A stretch of 64,000 bases of DNA. It comes from Cristatella mucedo. Its lineage: Eukaryota > Bryozoa > Phylactolaemata > Cristatellidae. A program made the translations under genes and the position numbers. The stretch covers positions 1,006,001 through 1,070,000 of the forward strand of contig WPIO01000093.1 in NCBI GenBank assembly GCA_009760855.2, read 5' to 3'. This document shows positions 31,091-42,110 of this stretch, one piece after another; position 1 is the first letter of the stretch; the number at the start of each line of letters is the position of its first letter. The notes beneath the pieces are model-generated. The model saw only the letters and a list, made by a program, of their open reading frames with translations, was not told the origin of the DNA and did no database searches.

Positions 31091-32627
31091 CTAGAATTCC
31101 TCGTCGGCCTCTCCGGCGGCGCCGCCCGGCGAGAAGTCGGCGCCCACCTCCTCGTAGTCCTTCTCGAGAGCGGCGAGGTCTTCGCGCGCCTCGGAGAACT
31201 CGCCCTCCTCCATGCCCTCGCCGACGTACCAGTGGACGAAGGCGCGCTTGGCGTACATGAGGTCGAACTTGTGGTCGAGCCGCGCCCACGCTTCGGCTAT
31301 GGCGGTCGTGCTGCTCAGCATGCAGACGGCACGCGGCACCTTGGCCAGGTCGCCGCCGGGCACCGCCGTCGGCGGCTGGCCGTTGATGCCAATCTTGAAG
31401 CCGGTCGGGCACCAGTCGACGAATTGGATGCTCTTCTTCGTCTTGATCGTGGCGACCGCCGCGTTGATGTCCTTCGAGACGATGTCGCCTCGATAGAGCA
31501 GACAGCAGGCCATGTACTTGCCGTGACGCGGGTCGCACCGCACCATCTGATTGGTCGGCTCGAAGCAGGCGTTGGTGAGGTCGGCGACGGACAGCTGCTC
31601 GTGGAACGCCTTGTCGGCGGACACAATGGGCGCGTAGGTCACCAGCGGGAAGTGGATGCGCGGGTAGGGCACCAGGTTCGTCTGGAACTCGGTGAGGTCG
31701 ACGTTGAGCGCGCCGTCGAAGCGCAGCGACGCCGTGATCGAAGACACCACCTGCGCGATCAGGCGGTTCAGGTTGACGAAGCTCGCCCGCTCGACGCCGA
31801 GACTTCTCCGGCAGATGTCGTAGATGGCCTCGTTGTCGACCATGAACGCGCAGTCCGAGTGCTCGAGCGTCGTGTGCGTCGTGAGGATGGCGTTGTACGG
31901 CTCGACGACGGCGCTGGACAGCAGCGGCGACGGGTAGACGGCGAACTCGAGCTTGGCCTTCTTGCCGTAGTCGACCGACAGGCGCTCCATGAGCAGCGAC
32001 GTGAAGCCCGAGCCTGTGCCGCCGCCGAACGAGTGGAAAACGAGGAAGCCCTGCAGGGCCTCGCACTGGTCGGCCTGCTTGCGCAGGCGGTCCACCACCT
32101 GGTCGATGATCTGCTTGCCGGCCGTGTAGTGGCCGCGAGCGTAGTTGTTGGCCGCATCCTCGTTGCTCGTGACCAGCTGCTCGGGGTGGTACAGCTGCCG
32201 GTAAGCGCCGGTGCGCACCTCGTCTGCAAGGATCGAGCAGGAAAAGGCGATAGCGAGCGGCGATCGTCGCCGTCGAAAAAACGGCCTCGAATTGCCGGCG
32301 GAAAGCGGGTTCGACTCGAGAGGGGCGCACCTGCGGCACACGCGCGTGCGACCTTTTACAAGCGCGTTGAGGAGAGGAGGTAGAGGGGTCAGCGGTGAAG
32401 CGCGTACCGACGACGCTTGGCTCGAGGTCGATTAGGAGCGTTCGAGGCACGTATCGGCCAGTTCCAGTCTCGCTGAAGAAGGTGTGGAAAGTCTTGCCGC
32501 AGTCCTCGGTCGAGTCGGACGGCTTCAGGCCGTCGGGCTGGATGCCGTGCTCTAAGCAGTAGAGCTCCCAGCATGAATTTCCCAATTGCACTCCGGCCTG
32601 GCCGATGTGGATCGATAGGATTTCTCG
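31091..32627 (-). CDS. Alpha-tubulin, divergent; exons 2 and 3
   Basis: Alpha-tubulin pairs with beta-tubulin to form microtubules. Exon 2 is 32627-32408 and begins right after an acceptor with Arg2 of the family N-terminus ([12 protein letters not shown]). Exon 3 is 32223-31091, ending in TAG. The intron joins at a codon for Asp75, a position used in animal alpha-tubulin genes. With an initiator Met from a separate exon the protein is 451 residues. The GTP-binding signature GGGTGSG, the T7-loop [10 protein letters not shown] with its catalytic Glu, and the CCLLYRGD and [11 protein letters not shown] blocks are present. Three features are unusual. Position 40, normally acetylated Lys, is Ser; the loop around it is one residue shorter; and the tail has only five acidic residues and ends in Phe instead of Tyr. 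No frameshift is seen, so it looks functional. The long open frame on the opposite strand (31010-32383) is a GC-rich shadow. Confidence 0.95.
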
Positions 32628-33235
32628 CTGCGAAATAAGTGAGCAGAGGCAACCGCCAAGTCAGTCGAGTCTTGTTTCGTAAGACAACGCGACGCTTCGT
32701 CCCGATAGGCGCACGAGCCGGAGACGTCGCTGGCGCGCTCCTAGCGGAATCGCCCAGTGCGCGGGAACAGCTTCCGGAAATAATCCGGAAGCTGCGGCGG
32801 CGCGACGAAGCAAAGCGCCAGAAGCTCGGCGGTCGGTTATCGTCAGGAAAGCTCTGAATTCCTCTGTCGAGGCATTTGACAATCGCGGGGACAAATTTTG
32901 ATCGCGGCTGCCGCTGGCCGAGCTTCAGCCCTTCGATTCGGGCAGCCTCGAGTTCGTAGGCGAAGGCGGCGGAGGCAGCGAAGGCAGCGACAGTCGGAGC
33001 GGTCGTCGCACTTAAGTCTGAGGAGCAGCGGCAGCGAGCATTTGCAGCTCGAGCTGCACGATGGCGCGATGGCCACCGGATGCGCTACGTGCGCACTGCG
33101 CACTCCAACGAATGAAGGTACGCTGACACCTCTCGGAAACGAGGCGACGCAGCGTCGCAGCGATGAGGAGCTCAGCTTGGGCGGCTAAAGAAAGAGGTAA
33201 GAGAGTCGAGACATCGCGTGAACAAAAATAACGAC

Positions 33236-33300
33236 AATGGAGTATCTTTATAGCGCTTTAAAAGACCTTAAATCTTAGTCTTGATGCTTCACGTGTGTTG
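33236..33300 (-). repeat. SINE S2 tail fragment
   Basis: A decayed TTTATAGCGCTTTAAAAGACC stretch followed by CTTCACGTGTGTTG corresponds to the reversed 3' part of S2. It lies in the proposed alpha-tubulin intron 1. Confidence 0.45.
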
Positions 33301-34228
33301 ACAGCGGAGAAAGAGAAATGAGAAATATGAGAAAAATAAGAAAGAGAAGAGAAATGAGCGACGAACAAATTAACTCGATTGGCGTGATTAGTTTTCTTTT
33401 GGTTGATACCAGCTCGACGACGTGCCGTTAGCCTCGTTCACTCGCTGGTAAACCCAAGCGGGCTGCAGGCGGGTAGCAGTTTATCGTCTGCCTTACACCG
33501 GCTACTGCGCTCCGTTGGTCAACAAGTGGCCTCGACTGTGGCTTCTTGACTGGCGGTCTTGCTATTGGCGATGAAAGAGCTTGCTGCGGCGCGAATTGAT
33601 GCGACGACGCCGCGCGTCCTCACATTGATCGCGAGCACGCTCTTATTTACTCGATTCGCTCCCAACGCAACGTCTAGGGCCCCCCCGGCGTCGGTTCGCT
33701 AGTCCGATAGGCTATTCTTATCTGCAAAATCTTGTTAACCTTTAACGACGCGTTGCGATGGCCACCCAATTCCGCCGCTTCGGCGCGATGCAACTAAGCG
33801 CGTCCGTCGTCGCTGCGACCGGCGACGCTTCGGTCTTACCAGGCTGGAGAGCAGCGTTGCTAAGCAGCAGCAGTCGGCTTTGCGTTCGCGAAGTGCTGCC
33901 TCCACTCGGCAGCAAATGACGACGGTTCGAGTCGCCCGGGCAAAAACGCTGGGTCCGCGTCGCCTCGCGCCCGCATCCCACGATCTTAGCAGCCGGCTCC
34001 GACCGAAGCGACGATCGCTTCGACGCTAAGAAAGACGACAGCTAGCGACTCGTTGCTCGCTGCCCATGCGCTGCCGGTCGCCATTGAGAAGCCACCCCTT
34101 TCGCCGTAGCCGCAAGGTCGTGTGAGTCGTCTGGCTTGGGGGTGACTTTAGCCAAAAGATACCCCTTTGTCACACTCCCTGAAGACCCGCCAACCCATTT
34201 CGGCATTCCCAGGAGAGTCTACCTGCCT

Positions 34229-34326
<98 letters not shown>

Positions 34327-36269
34327 GCAGTTCTGTAATAAATGAGTCTAGAAAGGACGCAGCTCACATTCCTAGCTCTGGTTGGATCAGTCTCCAGCGG
34401 GATAATCATTATTCTATGAGGTGGGGGCGGGCAATCGTAATCGTGGAGTTGCTAAGGATGCACGTCCTCTCTAGACATCCTTTCCGACTGGTTCAGAGCG
34501 GGCCTACAGGCTCCCAAATGAAAAATGGCGATTTTCTAGAATAGCTTCAAGAGCCGTTCTGGGCGGCGCTACTTCGGAGCGCTTACTCACACCGTTTCTC
34601 TATTGTTGGGAGACTGGAAACGCTTTTACATGGGTCACATGAGACCGCCGGGCAGATCCTAAGTGAGTAGAGGCCAAGGGCCAACCGGGCAGTGCAACTT
34701 TGACGCTAAGCTCGATGGTCTGTTGCCAAATAGGTAGGGTTACCAGACCTAGATGGATGGATGCTTAAAAGACCCTTCATCAGAGGCCCCATGCCGGCTT
34801 TAGTTTTACCAGTCGGTATCTTCTTGAGATGACCCTCCGGTTAGGAATTTGATAGCATATTTAACGTGTCAGCGTCGGCTGAGTTGGATGCTGAATAGCG
34901 ACGACGTGACGACGACGACGTGACGACGGGCGCTGAGCGAGAGTTGCCTGCGGATTCTATCTTTTCGAGTGCATTATTATTATTATCTTTTCGCGAGGTC
35001 TTCCTGGATGCTTCCTAGATGCTTCCTGGATGCGGACCCGCAGAGAAGCCGGATGAGCGGTATATCTATGAACCCTTTAACCTTCCTCCCAACCACAGGC
35101 CGGCTGTTCTCTCTGTTGGCCACCATGATTTCGGGGAGTACCTAGCAGGTTCAGTAGAACTCTGCAAATAAAATCACCGAATATAAATCATGTATACGTC
35201 GGCTCTCGAGGCTTGAGTAGACTCTGGAAGGTGCTTCCCCGAAAGAGGTGACACATTCTTTTTGGGTAGAGCAAGAAATGCCGCTGCAGAACCAACTGCA
35301 TGCGCACGCTCAGTTTCAGTGACGTGGGTGATATCATTATTTTTTTTAAAGGGGGTCGTATTTTAGAGTTTTGAAATAGCTAATTATGCGGACATGCTCA
35401 TCGAGTCACATCGAGGCGGACCTTCGCGGCGCCGCCTTCGTGGGGCGGCCCCCCCCCCCGGCGCTCATCGTACGAATTTCTGTTCAGTATTTCAAACGTG
35501 GCTGTCTTCGGGTGACGTGACCGTAGCAGGGTACCTAAGGCTTTCCGACATGTTTCGCGATTTAAACTAGTGGCTAGAGTGAGAGCCATAATTAGGTGAG
35601 AGATGAAATGGCAACTTTTTAGATGAGCTAGACGCCTTTTGTCCCTGAGCAGGTCAGGAAAAACGTCTTTGTCCTTATGCCACACGTCCCCGGAGGCTGA
35701 GGTTTGACTTCACCAAAAAATGCTGGCTACCCCAAATACTGGCAACGCCGTCACCCACCCCACCGAAAGCCAACCTTCATGGCAGGGAGAAATGGATGCG
35801 CAACAGAAAACTTAAGAGGCGCCGAGGTATGTCACCCAATAGTTCCGGGATTACTGCTGGGGCCTTTTGCACGGAAATACGCTGCGAAAGCTTTCACCCG
35901 ATGCGATCGATCGTATCGCGATGACTCGCTGTATCGATGCGATTAATTGCATCGCGATCGTAAGATGCACAAGCTACTCGGTCGTTCGATAGAAGCGAGT
36001 ATTGCGAGTTTGCTCAGCTTTGCTAGCGCTCTCAGAAATGCGCATCGCAAGCATCTCACATAGATAGAATTACTTTCTGCCACCATTTCCTGCTCACAGG
36101 ACACCCGACTACGCGTACGAAAAGACTGGATTTTCTGACTAGTGCTGCAGTGCTTCATGCGTTGTAACGTGCTTGTAATTAAGGTTCGTTCTTTAATAGT
36201 TGCCTCGTGCTTGAAATTTTCACGAAGAAGATCGCTACCACAGCTGGCTAGCATGTTGGATTCCTGCTC
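33301..36269. other. Non-coding stretch upstream of alpha-tubulin exon 2
   Basis: The part up to about 34200 is fairly GC-rich; the remainder is mixed. Apart from the (AG)n tract at 34231 and a GATCG-rich palindromic patch at about 35893-35960, I see no gene or classified repeat. If the proposed exon 1 at 39690 is right, all of this is intron. Confidence 0.4.
34231..34322. repeat. (AG)n microsatellite
   Basis: A pure AG tract of about 46 units. Confidence 0.95.
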
Positions 36270-36680
36270 AAGAATAGGGAATGCCTCTCATGGTGGCTGG
36301 CTAAAGATCTAACTAGCTTCCTAGTTCTGACAAGACGGACCACCGTAATTCAATATTCGATGGGCTAGAGATCAATTAGCCAATTAGCATCTGCAGCTGG
36401 TGGCGCAATGCAGCTGAAAGTTGGGTCAACTAATGCGAGAGATTCAGCAGCTTGTTTCCTTTTATGAAAGGGCTGCGATTGCGATTTATCAATGATAACA
36501 GAGCAAAATTATTACTCTGACCCACGAAGTCTGCCTTGACTTGGCTCCTTCACACCATGCTGAGCTGCTTCGACCAGCTTCCTATTGCCTCTCCGACTTT
36601 CCGTGCCCTCCTTTCGGTGCCGACAAAAAATAGGCTGTTCCGTTTGTTTCCCTAAAGATTGATGGCTACATAAGTTTTTG
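36270..36680 (+). mobile_element. Degraded LINE-B fragment
   Basis: Landmarks of LINE-B appear in the right order: 'GCTGGCTAAAGATCTAACTAG', the TTCAATATTCGATGGGCTAG block, CTGACCCACGAAG-CTGCC and 'CTTTCCGTGCCCTC'. It is heavily mutated. Confidence 0.55.
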
Positions 36681-36690
36681 CAATCTCTTC

Positions 36691-36970
36691 TAATTAAAGA
36701 GAGTAAGTCCATCCGTCCGTTACTTCCGTCACGCGGCAAGATGGCGCAGCGCTGCCTTCCGTGACCACAAGTAGCCTGTGGACTCGCTTCGCTGAGTCAT
36801 AGTAGAAGCAGTCATAGTATGATCAGGGAAGACAACGCTGCACATCTTGTCGCGTGACGGACGGTCGCGTGACGGAAGTGTGCCATCTTGCAGCGTGACT
36901 AGTGGACTTTCTCGCTTTAATTAGTAGATACTATGACTACTTCTACTATGACTCAACGAAGCGCGTCCAC
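36691..36970. mobile_element. MITE-like foldback element with a partial neighbour
   Basis: The segments at 36778-36820 and 36928-36970 are about 43-bp inverted repeats differing at only a few positions; both carry GAGTCATAGTAGAAG. They enclose about 107 bp. A second inverted pair interleaves with them, 36691-36711 with 36903-36923 (core TAATTAAAG). This suggests two overlapping or nested copies. No coding capacity is present. Confidence 0.7.
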
Positions 36971-37211
36971 GGGCGGTGAGCTATTGTTGTCCTGTTGCCA
37001 TAGAAGCAACTTGCAATCAAAGATCCACAATTCTTACGCAGTTGTGTTACGTCATCGTTGCATCGTCGTTCGCAGTTCGTTACGTCATCGTAATCGCTCA
37101 TAAAACCGCGGTCGAGCGTGGTCGAGCACGCTCGCGCTCGACCGCGATGTCGATGGGTGCACCGCCCATATACCCTATCAGTTTCGATTGGTGATTAAGG
37201 GGTAATTTTAC

Positions 37212-37283
37212 ATGGCTTCGTCCACACAGCCGAAAACGTACTACGCCTCCGAGCCTGCGTCTTGGAGGCGGCATTCGGGTCTG
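37212..37283 (+). CDS. Weak candidate first coding exon
   Basis: An ATG in good context (ACATGG) opens 24 codons beginning MASSTQPKTYYASEPASW and runs exactly in phase to a GTAAGA donor at 37284. I recognise no family and cannot find the next exon, so this may be chance. Confidence 0.15.
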
Positions 37284-37737
37284 GTAAGAGCTGGGGTGGG
37301 GTGGCGTGTGGGGCGCGGCGGAAGTGGGCGCTCGTCAGCTCGCCGTCTCGCGCCCAGAGCAGCGCAACCTAAATGCGCTGCGGACCTCCGGCTAGGGGCC
37401 GATGACTATTGATCGGTGCAAAGTACTATCGTCGGCAGATGCGAGCGAACCCTCGAGCGAATAAAACTCGGAGCGCACTGCCAGAGCAAAAACAGAAGAC
37501 GAAAAGACGACGCCCTTCTTAGAAATGGGCTCGCCATCTGCTTCCGCTTCCGCGACTCGTCCTCTTGCTCATCCTTTGAAGCGTGGACCTGCCGCCCGTC
37601 GTATAGAAAAAAAGCGGCGAGCGTTGTAGGTTCGCTGTGAAACCACCACCTCCTCCCCCCATGCCAGAGACCATTTTTCAGCCGACGGTCAATTGGCAAG
37701 TCGAGCGCTGCGATCGTCATTGGCCATACATTTTTCC

Positions 37738-37905
37738 CTTTGCAGCAAATGTAAAGCGCCTAGAAAGAGATTGAGCTCTCTGAGGGCGCTTTATCAAGTG
37801 CATTATTATTCTTCTTATTATTATTATCGTCGCGATCGCGGTCGTGATCGCGATCATGATCGTGATCGTGATCACGGCGATCGCGTTCACGATCGCGATC
37901 GCGGC
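37738..37905 (+). repeat. LINE-A 3' tail followed by a GATCGN hexamer tract
   Basis: An excellent solo LINE-A terminal block (AAAGCGCCTAGAAAGAGATT) ends in an ATT-rich run at about 37800-37827. It is followed directly by about 75 bp of imperfect hexamer repeats based on GATCGC/GATCGT/GATCAT, which are rich in short palindromes. Confidence 0.8.
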
Positions 37906-39532
37906 GCCCAGGCGCTCGAGAGTCGAGGCGACGCCATCGAGATGGCTACTAGAGGCCGACTCTCTCGCCATGACGTTGGGCAGGCGGCGGCAGCAGCACC
38001 TGCTGGCCCCGTCCGCTGCCCCGCCCATTCATCCGAAGTCCGGGCTCGCGCCGTAATCTCCCGGTCGCGATCGACGAGAGCCGCCCCGGACACGAGTTTG
38101 CACAGCATCGCAGCTAATGCCGGCTGCGGCCGCCGCCGCGTCGCCGCCGCAGCACGGTGACTCATTCTCGCTCGCCGGCCCATGCGCCGCCGCCGCCGTC
38201 GTCGAACCGCGAGCGGAGTCAGCCTCCGTGCGTTCTCGCTAGCTCGCGAGCCTTCCGGCGGGTGACGCCAGCGACGCTTGCGCAACGACGTGCGAGAGCG
38301 GTTTTGAAAAACGAGCGTCGCTCTGCGGGCCTCAGGCCTCCGCCGAGCCTCCTCCCGACCTCCGCCTGGGGGGGGGCGTCGGCCTCGGTCAGCTGACCGA
38401 CTGGCGTCGACAGTCGCGAGCTCGGCCGGCTAGAGACGGGCGGCATGGCTGTAAGTTCAACTAGCACAAGGTCCTTTGCATAAGTTTAACTCGAGAAGCG
38501 CCCGAGACGCGGCGGCGGCACAGCCAGACGCTTCAGGCTCGCGTCCAATCGGTCGCAGCGGTCAGCGCGGACGGCTTCCGGGTGCTCAGCCCTGTACGCG
38601 AGCTTCGCGGCGAGAGGCGAACGACCGGTAGAGCCGACAATGGCGCCAGCAATGGCGCCGTTGTCCGCTTCTTCGATGCGGATGATCCTTTCGCTCCCGA
38701 CGGCGTGCGACTGTCGAATGTTGGGTCGATCAGAGAGGCAGCTGACCCGACCCGCTCCCCCCCCCCACCCGCCGCCTCCCCGCCCCGCCCCGCCCCAAGA
38801 CGGTGCGCCTCGCGGACCGCCACTGCGGGCCCCGAGTTTTTTCTGCGAGCCGCGGGGGCGTGCCCGGAGAGCACCGTGCCGTCCGCTCAGCTCGAGCCGA
38901 TTCCGTCGCCGAGAAACGGCTGGCAAAATACGCGTCCCCTGCGCATCGGGGGGGGGGTTCGGGGTACGTAAATGCGCGACTTGGCTCCGAAGTTCGACAA
39001 AACGACAACGGCCACGCGGCAAGATCGGCGGGCGCCCTGGGATAAATGCGGCCGCAGCGCTACATCGGTTTGAAAATGGAGGATAACCGACTCGGTCATT
39101 TATTTACTGAGGCGGCGATGCCGATTGACTCGACGTCGCTCGTCGGCGGCGGCGCCTACGCGCATACCGCTGCGCATCGGAAGCGATGACGAGACAGGAA
39201 GGCCAGATGCCTTCCTGGAAGCCAGCGTGCTCTCTCCAGCTGCTGCGCTTGCTGACTTAGCAGCCGCTCCGTCGCCCGAGTCTCCGTCGCTCCGAGCTCG
39301 GAGCAGCGGCCATCGGCGCGAGTCGCCGTCGGCACCTTATCTCCGCCTCAGGCGACGCGATAAATCGCGACCGGCAGATAACCAAGGGCGAGCGGGCGCC
39401 TCGCCGCCTCGTTCGGTACGCGGCGGACGCGAATTATTACGGAAACCGATCGGCTGCGACGATCGGCGAAGTCGCTGCACGCGTGGGGGAGCGGCTTCGG
39501 TAACCGGTCTCGGTGGAAGTGGCCTGGCCGGC

Positions 39533-39534
<2 letters not shown>

Positions 39535-39587
<53 letters not shown>
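39535..39587. repeat. (AG)n microsatellite in the CpG island
   Basis: A pure AG tract of about 26 units, shortly downstream of the candidate exon 1 on the minus strand. Confidence 0.95.
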
Positions 39588-39595
<8 letters not shown>

Positions 39596-39689
39596 AGAGC
39601 GTGAGAGCTGTACGTCGGCGCCGACGAGCAGCTCGCGAGACCAGCTAGCGAGAAGCGGCTCGCCGCCGCCGCGCCTTGGTTCCACTCAC

Positions 39690-39692
39690 CAT
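39690..39692 (-). other. Candidate alpha-tubulin exon 1 (initiator ATG only)
   Basis: On the minus strand CTCCAAGATG is followed at once by the consensus donor GTGAGT. Alpha-tubulin exon 2 starts in phase 0 with codon 2, so an exon supplying only the Met is required, and animal alpha-tubulin genes commonly have this structure. In my scan between 32630 and 39700 this was the best ATG-plus-donor; one at about 36555 (ATG|GTGTGA) is weaker. Confidence 0.4.
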
Positions 39693-40122
39693 CTTGGAGC
39701 GAAGTCTTTTCTCTGGCGGTGCGCTCTCTCACGCCGAACTGTAAAGCGCTCCGCGAGAGACTGCCGCCGGTAGAGCCTCCGCTGCCTCGAGCGGAAATGT
39801 CGGCGTAGGTGCTCACGTGGCTGCGTGTCCTCCCACCCCGCCCCCCCCCCTGTACGCGCACCGCTCTCCGGATAAGGCATATCAATTAGCTCCGCGGTCG
39901 CTCGCAACCAGCCATTCGAGCGCAGGGGCGTCGTCGTCGGCTCGACCTGCATTAGCTCTCGGCTAATGCTGCTGCGCTTCGCGGCGGACGCAGCAGCCGC
40001 TCGTTACTCGGCGCGATGCGAGCGCTCGGTACGCGAGCTGCTGCGTCGATTCGTGCTGCGAGATTCGCGGCACGCCCAGTGGCCTGTCGGCCCTGCCCGA
40101 AGGAAACCTTTCGCGCGAGAGC

Positions 40123-40183
<61 letters not shown>
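40123..40183. repeat. (GGC)n trinucleotide tract
   Basis: About 20 GGC units lie in the CpG-rich island. They produce poly-Gly, poly-Ala and poly-Arg runs in overlapping frames, none of which belongs to a recognisable protein. Confidence 0.95.
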
Positions 40184-40185
<2 letters not shown>

Positions 40186-40905
40186 GAGGAGGGCGGTGCG
40201 CCGTTCCAAATCGGCGGACGGCGAGCGCTGGCGTCGAGCCCGGACGCCTTCCGAAGCGCCCGCCACATTCTTCGACGCGCTTCGCTCGCTCGCTCGCTCG
40301 CTGGCTGGCACACGACTGCAGCTTCTTCGCGAGGCGGCCGACGCGCCACGCGACTAGCGAAAACTACGCGCCCGGCGACCGCAGAAGCCAGCCGGACGCC
40401 TCTCGGCCAGACGCGCGCAGCGGACGACGCTGGCGCTCGCCGCCGCCGCCGGAAGGTCCGGCCGGAAGCGCTACGTAGCGTCCTACCCGAAGCGCTATGC
40501 AGCGCTGCTGTGCACTTTGGCTGAACTCCATGCGCACCGCTAGCGAAATGCCATCGCGCCTTCGCGCGGGTGCGCACGATAGTGCGGTGTGGCAATGTGC
40601 ATAATATGAATAGGGATTGCGTTATCTTAGGGCGCTAAGCAAATTAATCGTATTATCAATTATTAAAGATATTTAAATTGCCAGGCAGCCGCTATGAAGG
40701 CTGTCTGCTCGCCTGCATTTTGAGTATATATTGGACATTGCTGTCACCAAAAGTATGAGCACTGGTTGCAATTAGAAAAAGGAACACGGCCCTGAAATTA
40801 TCTACTTATCTTTATGAATTTAATAAGTTAATATGGCATTGCACTTTCCTTATTTGCAGCCACCTGTCGGACCCATGCACGCACGCACGCGCGGAGCTGA
40901 TGTAG

Positions 40906-41067
40906 GGCTGTGATAGCCCAAGTGGTAAGGTGCTCGCTCTGCACGGCTGAGGTCATGGGTTAAAATCCTGCAGTGGGCGGTCATTGATTGCCAACTGCAA
41001 ACGATGGCGATAGTCGTTAAGGCTCATCTGCCTCTACACAATTGAGGCTGCTAAATTAGCTACCATT
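40906..41067 (+). mobile_element. SINE family S1 copy with decayed B box
   Basis: The head GTGATAGCCCAAGTGGTAAGG is clear, but the B box reads GGGTTAAAATCC. The body ends in an ATTATT run. The preceding 40600-40905 stretch is AT-rich with no recognised feature. Confidence 0.75.
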
Positions 41068-41237
41068 ATTATTATTATTGAACGTAGGCAAAAAATACCT
41101 TTATTTCACCGCACGCTCGTTGCAAGTCTTCAAAAAGCGCATAAGCGGATGCGATCCCGACGATAAGTTGACGTAACTGTCGCTCAATCTCAACTTACAA
41201 ATGCTCGATTGGGTCAAGGCCCGGAAACTGACTCGAC

Positions 41238-41365
41238 GGGCTTTTACAGCTATCACCACCGCTTGCAGTGGCGATAAAGAATCACCCACCACAGGATTCG
41301 AACCCACGACCTCGGGACCGAGGTCGTGAAAAGCAACCACCTTAATTGGTGTGACATCACGGCTC
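41238..41365 (-). mobile_element. SINE family S1 copy
   Basis: A reversed S1 with a perfect B box (GGTTCGAATCC) and the palindrome at 41305-41328. It lies directly next to an S2 copy. Confidence 0.85.
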
Positions 41366-41373
41366 GCCAATAT

Positions 41374-41504
41374 ATGATTCATTTGTATAGCGCCTTAGGA
41401 GAACTTAATCTCTATTCAGGCGCTTCACGTGTGCCGCGGGGCTCGAGCCAACGAGCTCAGCTAAACCTTGGTAGGGAAGCATCTTAACCGCTGGACCAAA
41501 CCAG
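41374..41504 (-). mobile_element. SINE family S2 copy
   Basis: A reversed S2 with a clean tail (TTTGTATAGCGCCTTAGGAG), GGGCTCGAGCC and the A-box end CCGCTGGACCAAACCAG. From 41505 to 42110 no gene or repeat is recognised. Confidence 0.85.
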
Positions 41505-42110
41505 CTCGTCGAGCCATTTCTTGAAATTCGCAAGGGGTGTGAATCTGCCTTGACAGAATACAAATCTACTCAAATCTTCAGCAGTCCAGTGGATTCGATT
41601 CGAGTGGATTGGTCCAATGTAGAGGGCCATTGCCTTTCTTCGCGGACAGAAGCGGCTACTGTTTCTGACTCGAGAGTGCAGACCGGTCTCATACAATCAC
41701 CTTCTGACGGTATCGTCGCTGACTAGCTTCCTAGACGACGCTTGCACACTTTGAGAATGAGTTTGTGCCGACGTGAAACAGTGCTTAAACGCCTCCAATT
41801 TAAGGACGGCGTTCTCTCCTGCCTATTGGTAGCGCTGGGCCTGCGCGACCGTGCTGCATTTTCAGCGCGCCCAGTCTTTCGACCTTCATCACGAAGCACG
41901 AAATCGTACTCTTACGTCTTAGGTACTGATAGAGTGTAGCGGCAACTTGACCGAATGAGTGTTCAGCCTCGTACACTGCCATAATATTATCCGTCTCTTT
42001 GAGCAAAGCTTGACTATTCGGTCACCCTCGGCATGACCGGTAGACTTTCCCCGGCGATTTAAATAATGCTCAACGGATTGGCTATCCCTTTCCTGGTCGT
42101 GCGTAACCTT

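Larger units (their letters stand above)
37906..40600. promoter_or_regulatory. Large CpG-rich island
   Basis: This is the most GC- and CpG-rich part of the window, with a sharp return to AT-rich DNA at about 40600. Open frames are abundant on both strands, as expected for such composition, and none is recognisable. The island contains the candidate alpha-tubulin first exon (39692-39690), an (AG)n tract and a (GGC)n tract, so I read it as promoter DNA. Confidence 0.5.

Noticed and set aside
31010-32383. 457-codon plus-strand open frame opposite alpha-tubulin
   Set aside because: It is the antisense of a GC-rich real gene, with low-complexity Arg/Val/Glu-rich composition and no family resemblance.
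35398-35685. 95-codon minus-strand frame
   Set aside because: No family resemblance, and it contains a poly-Gly/Pro artefact from a C-run.
40016-40595. Poly-Gly, poly-Ala and poly-Arg open frames up to 210 codons
   Set aside because: They come from the (GGC)n tract in the CpG island; frames are open on both strands because of composition.
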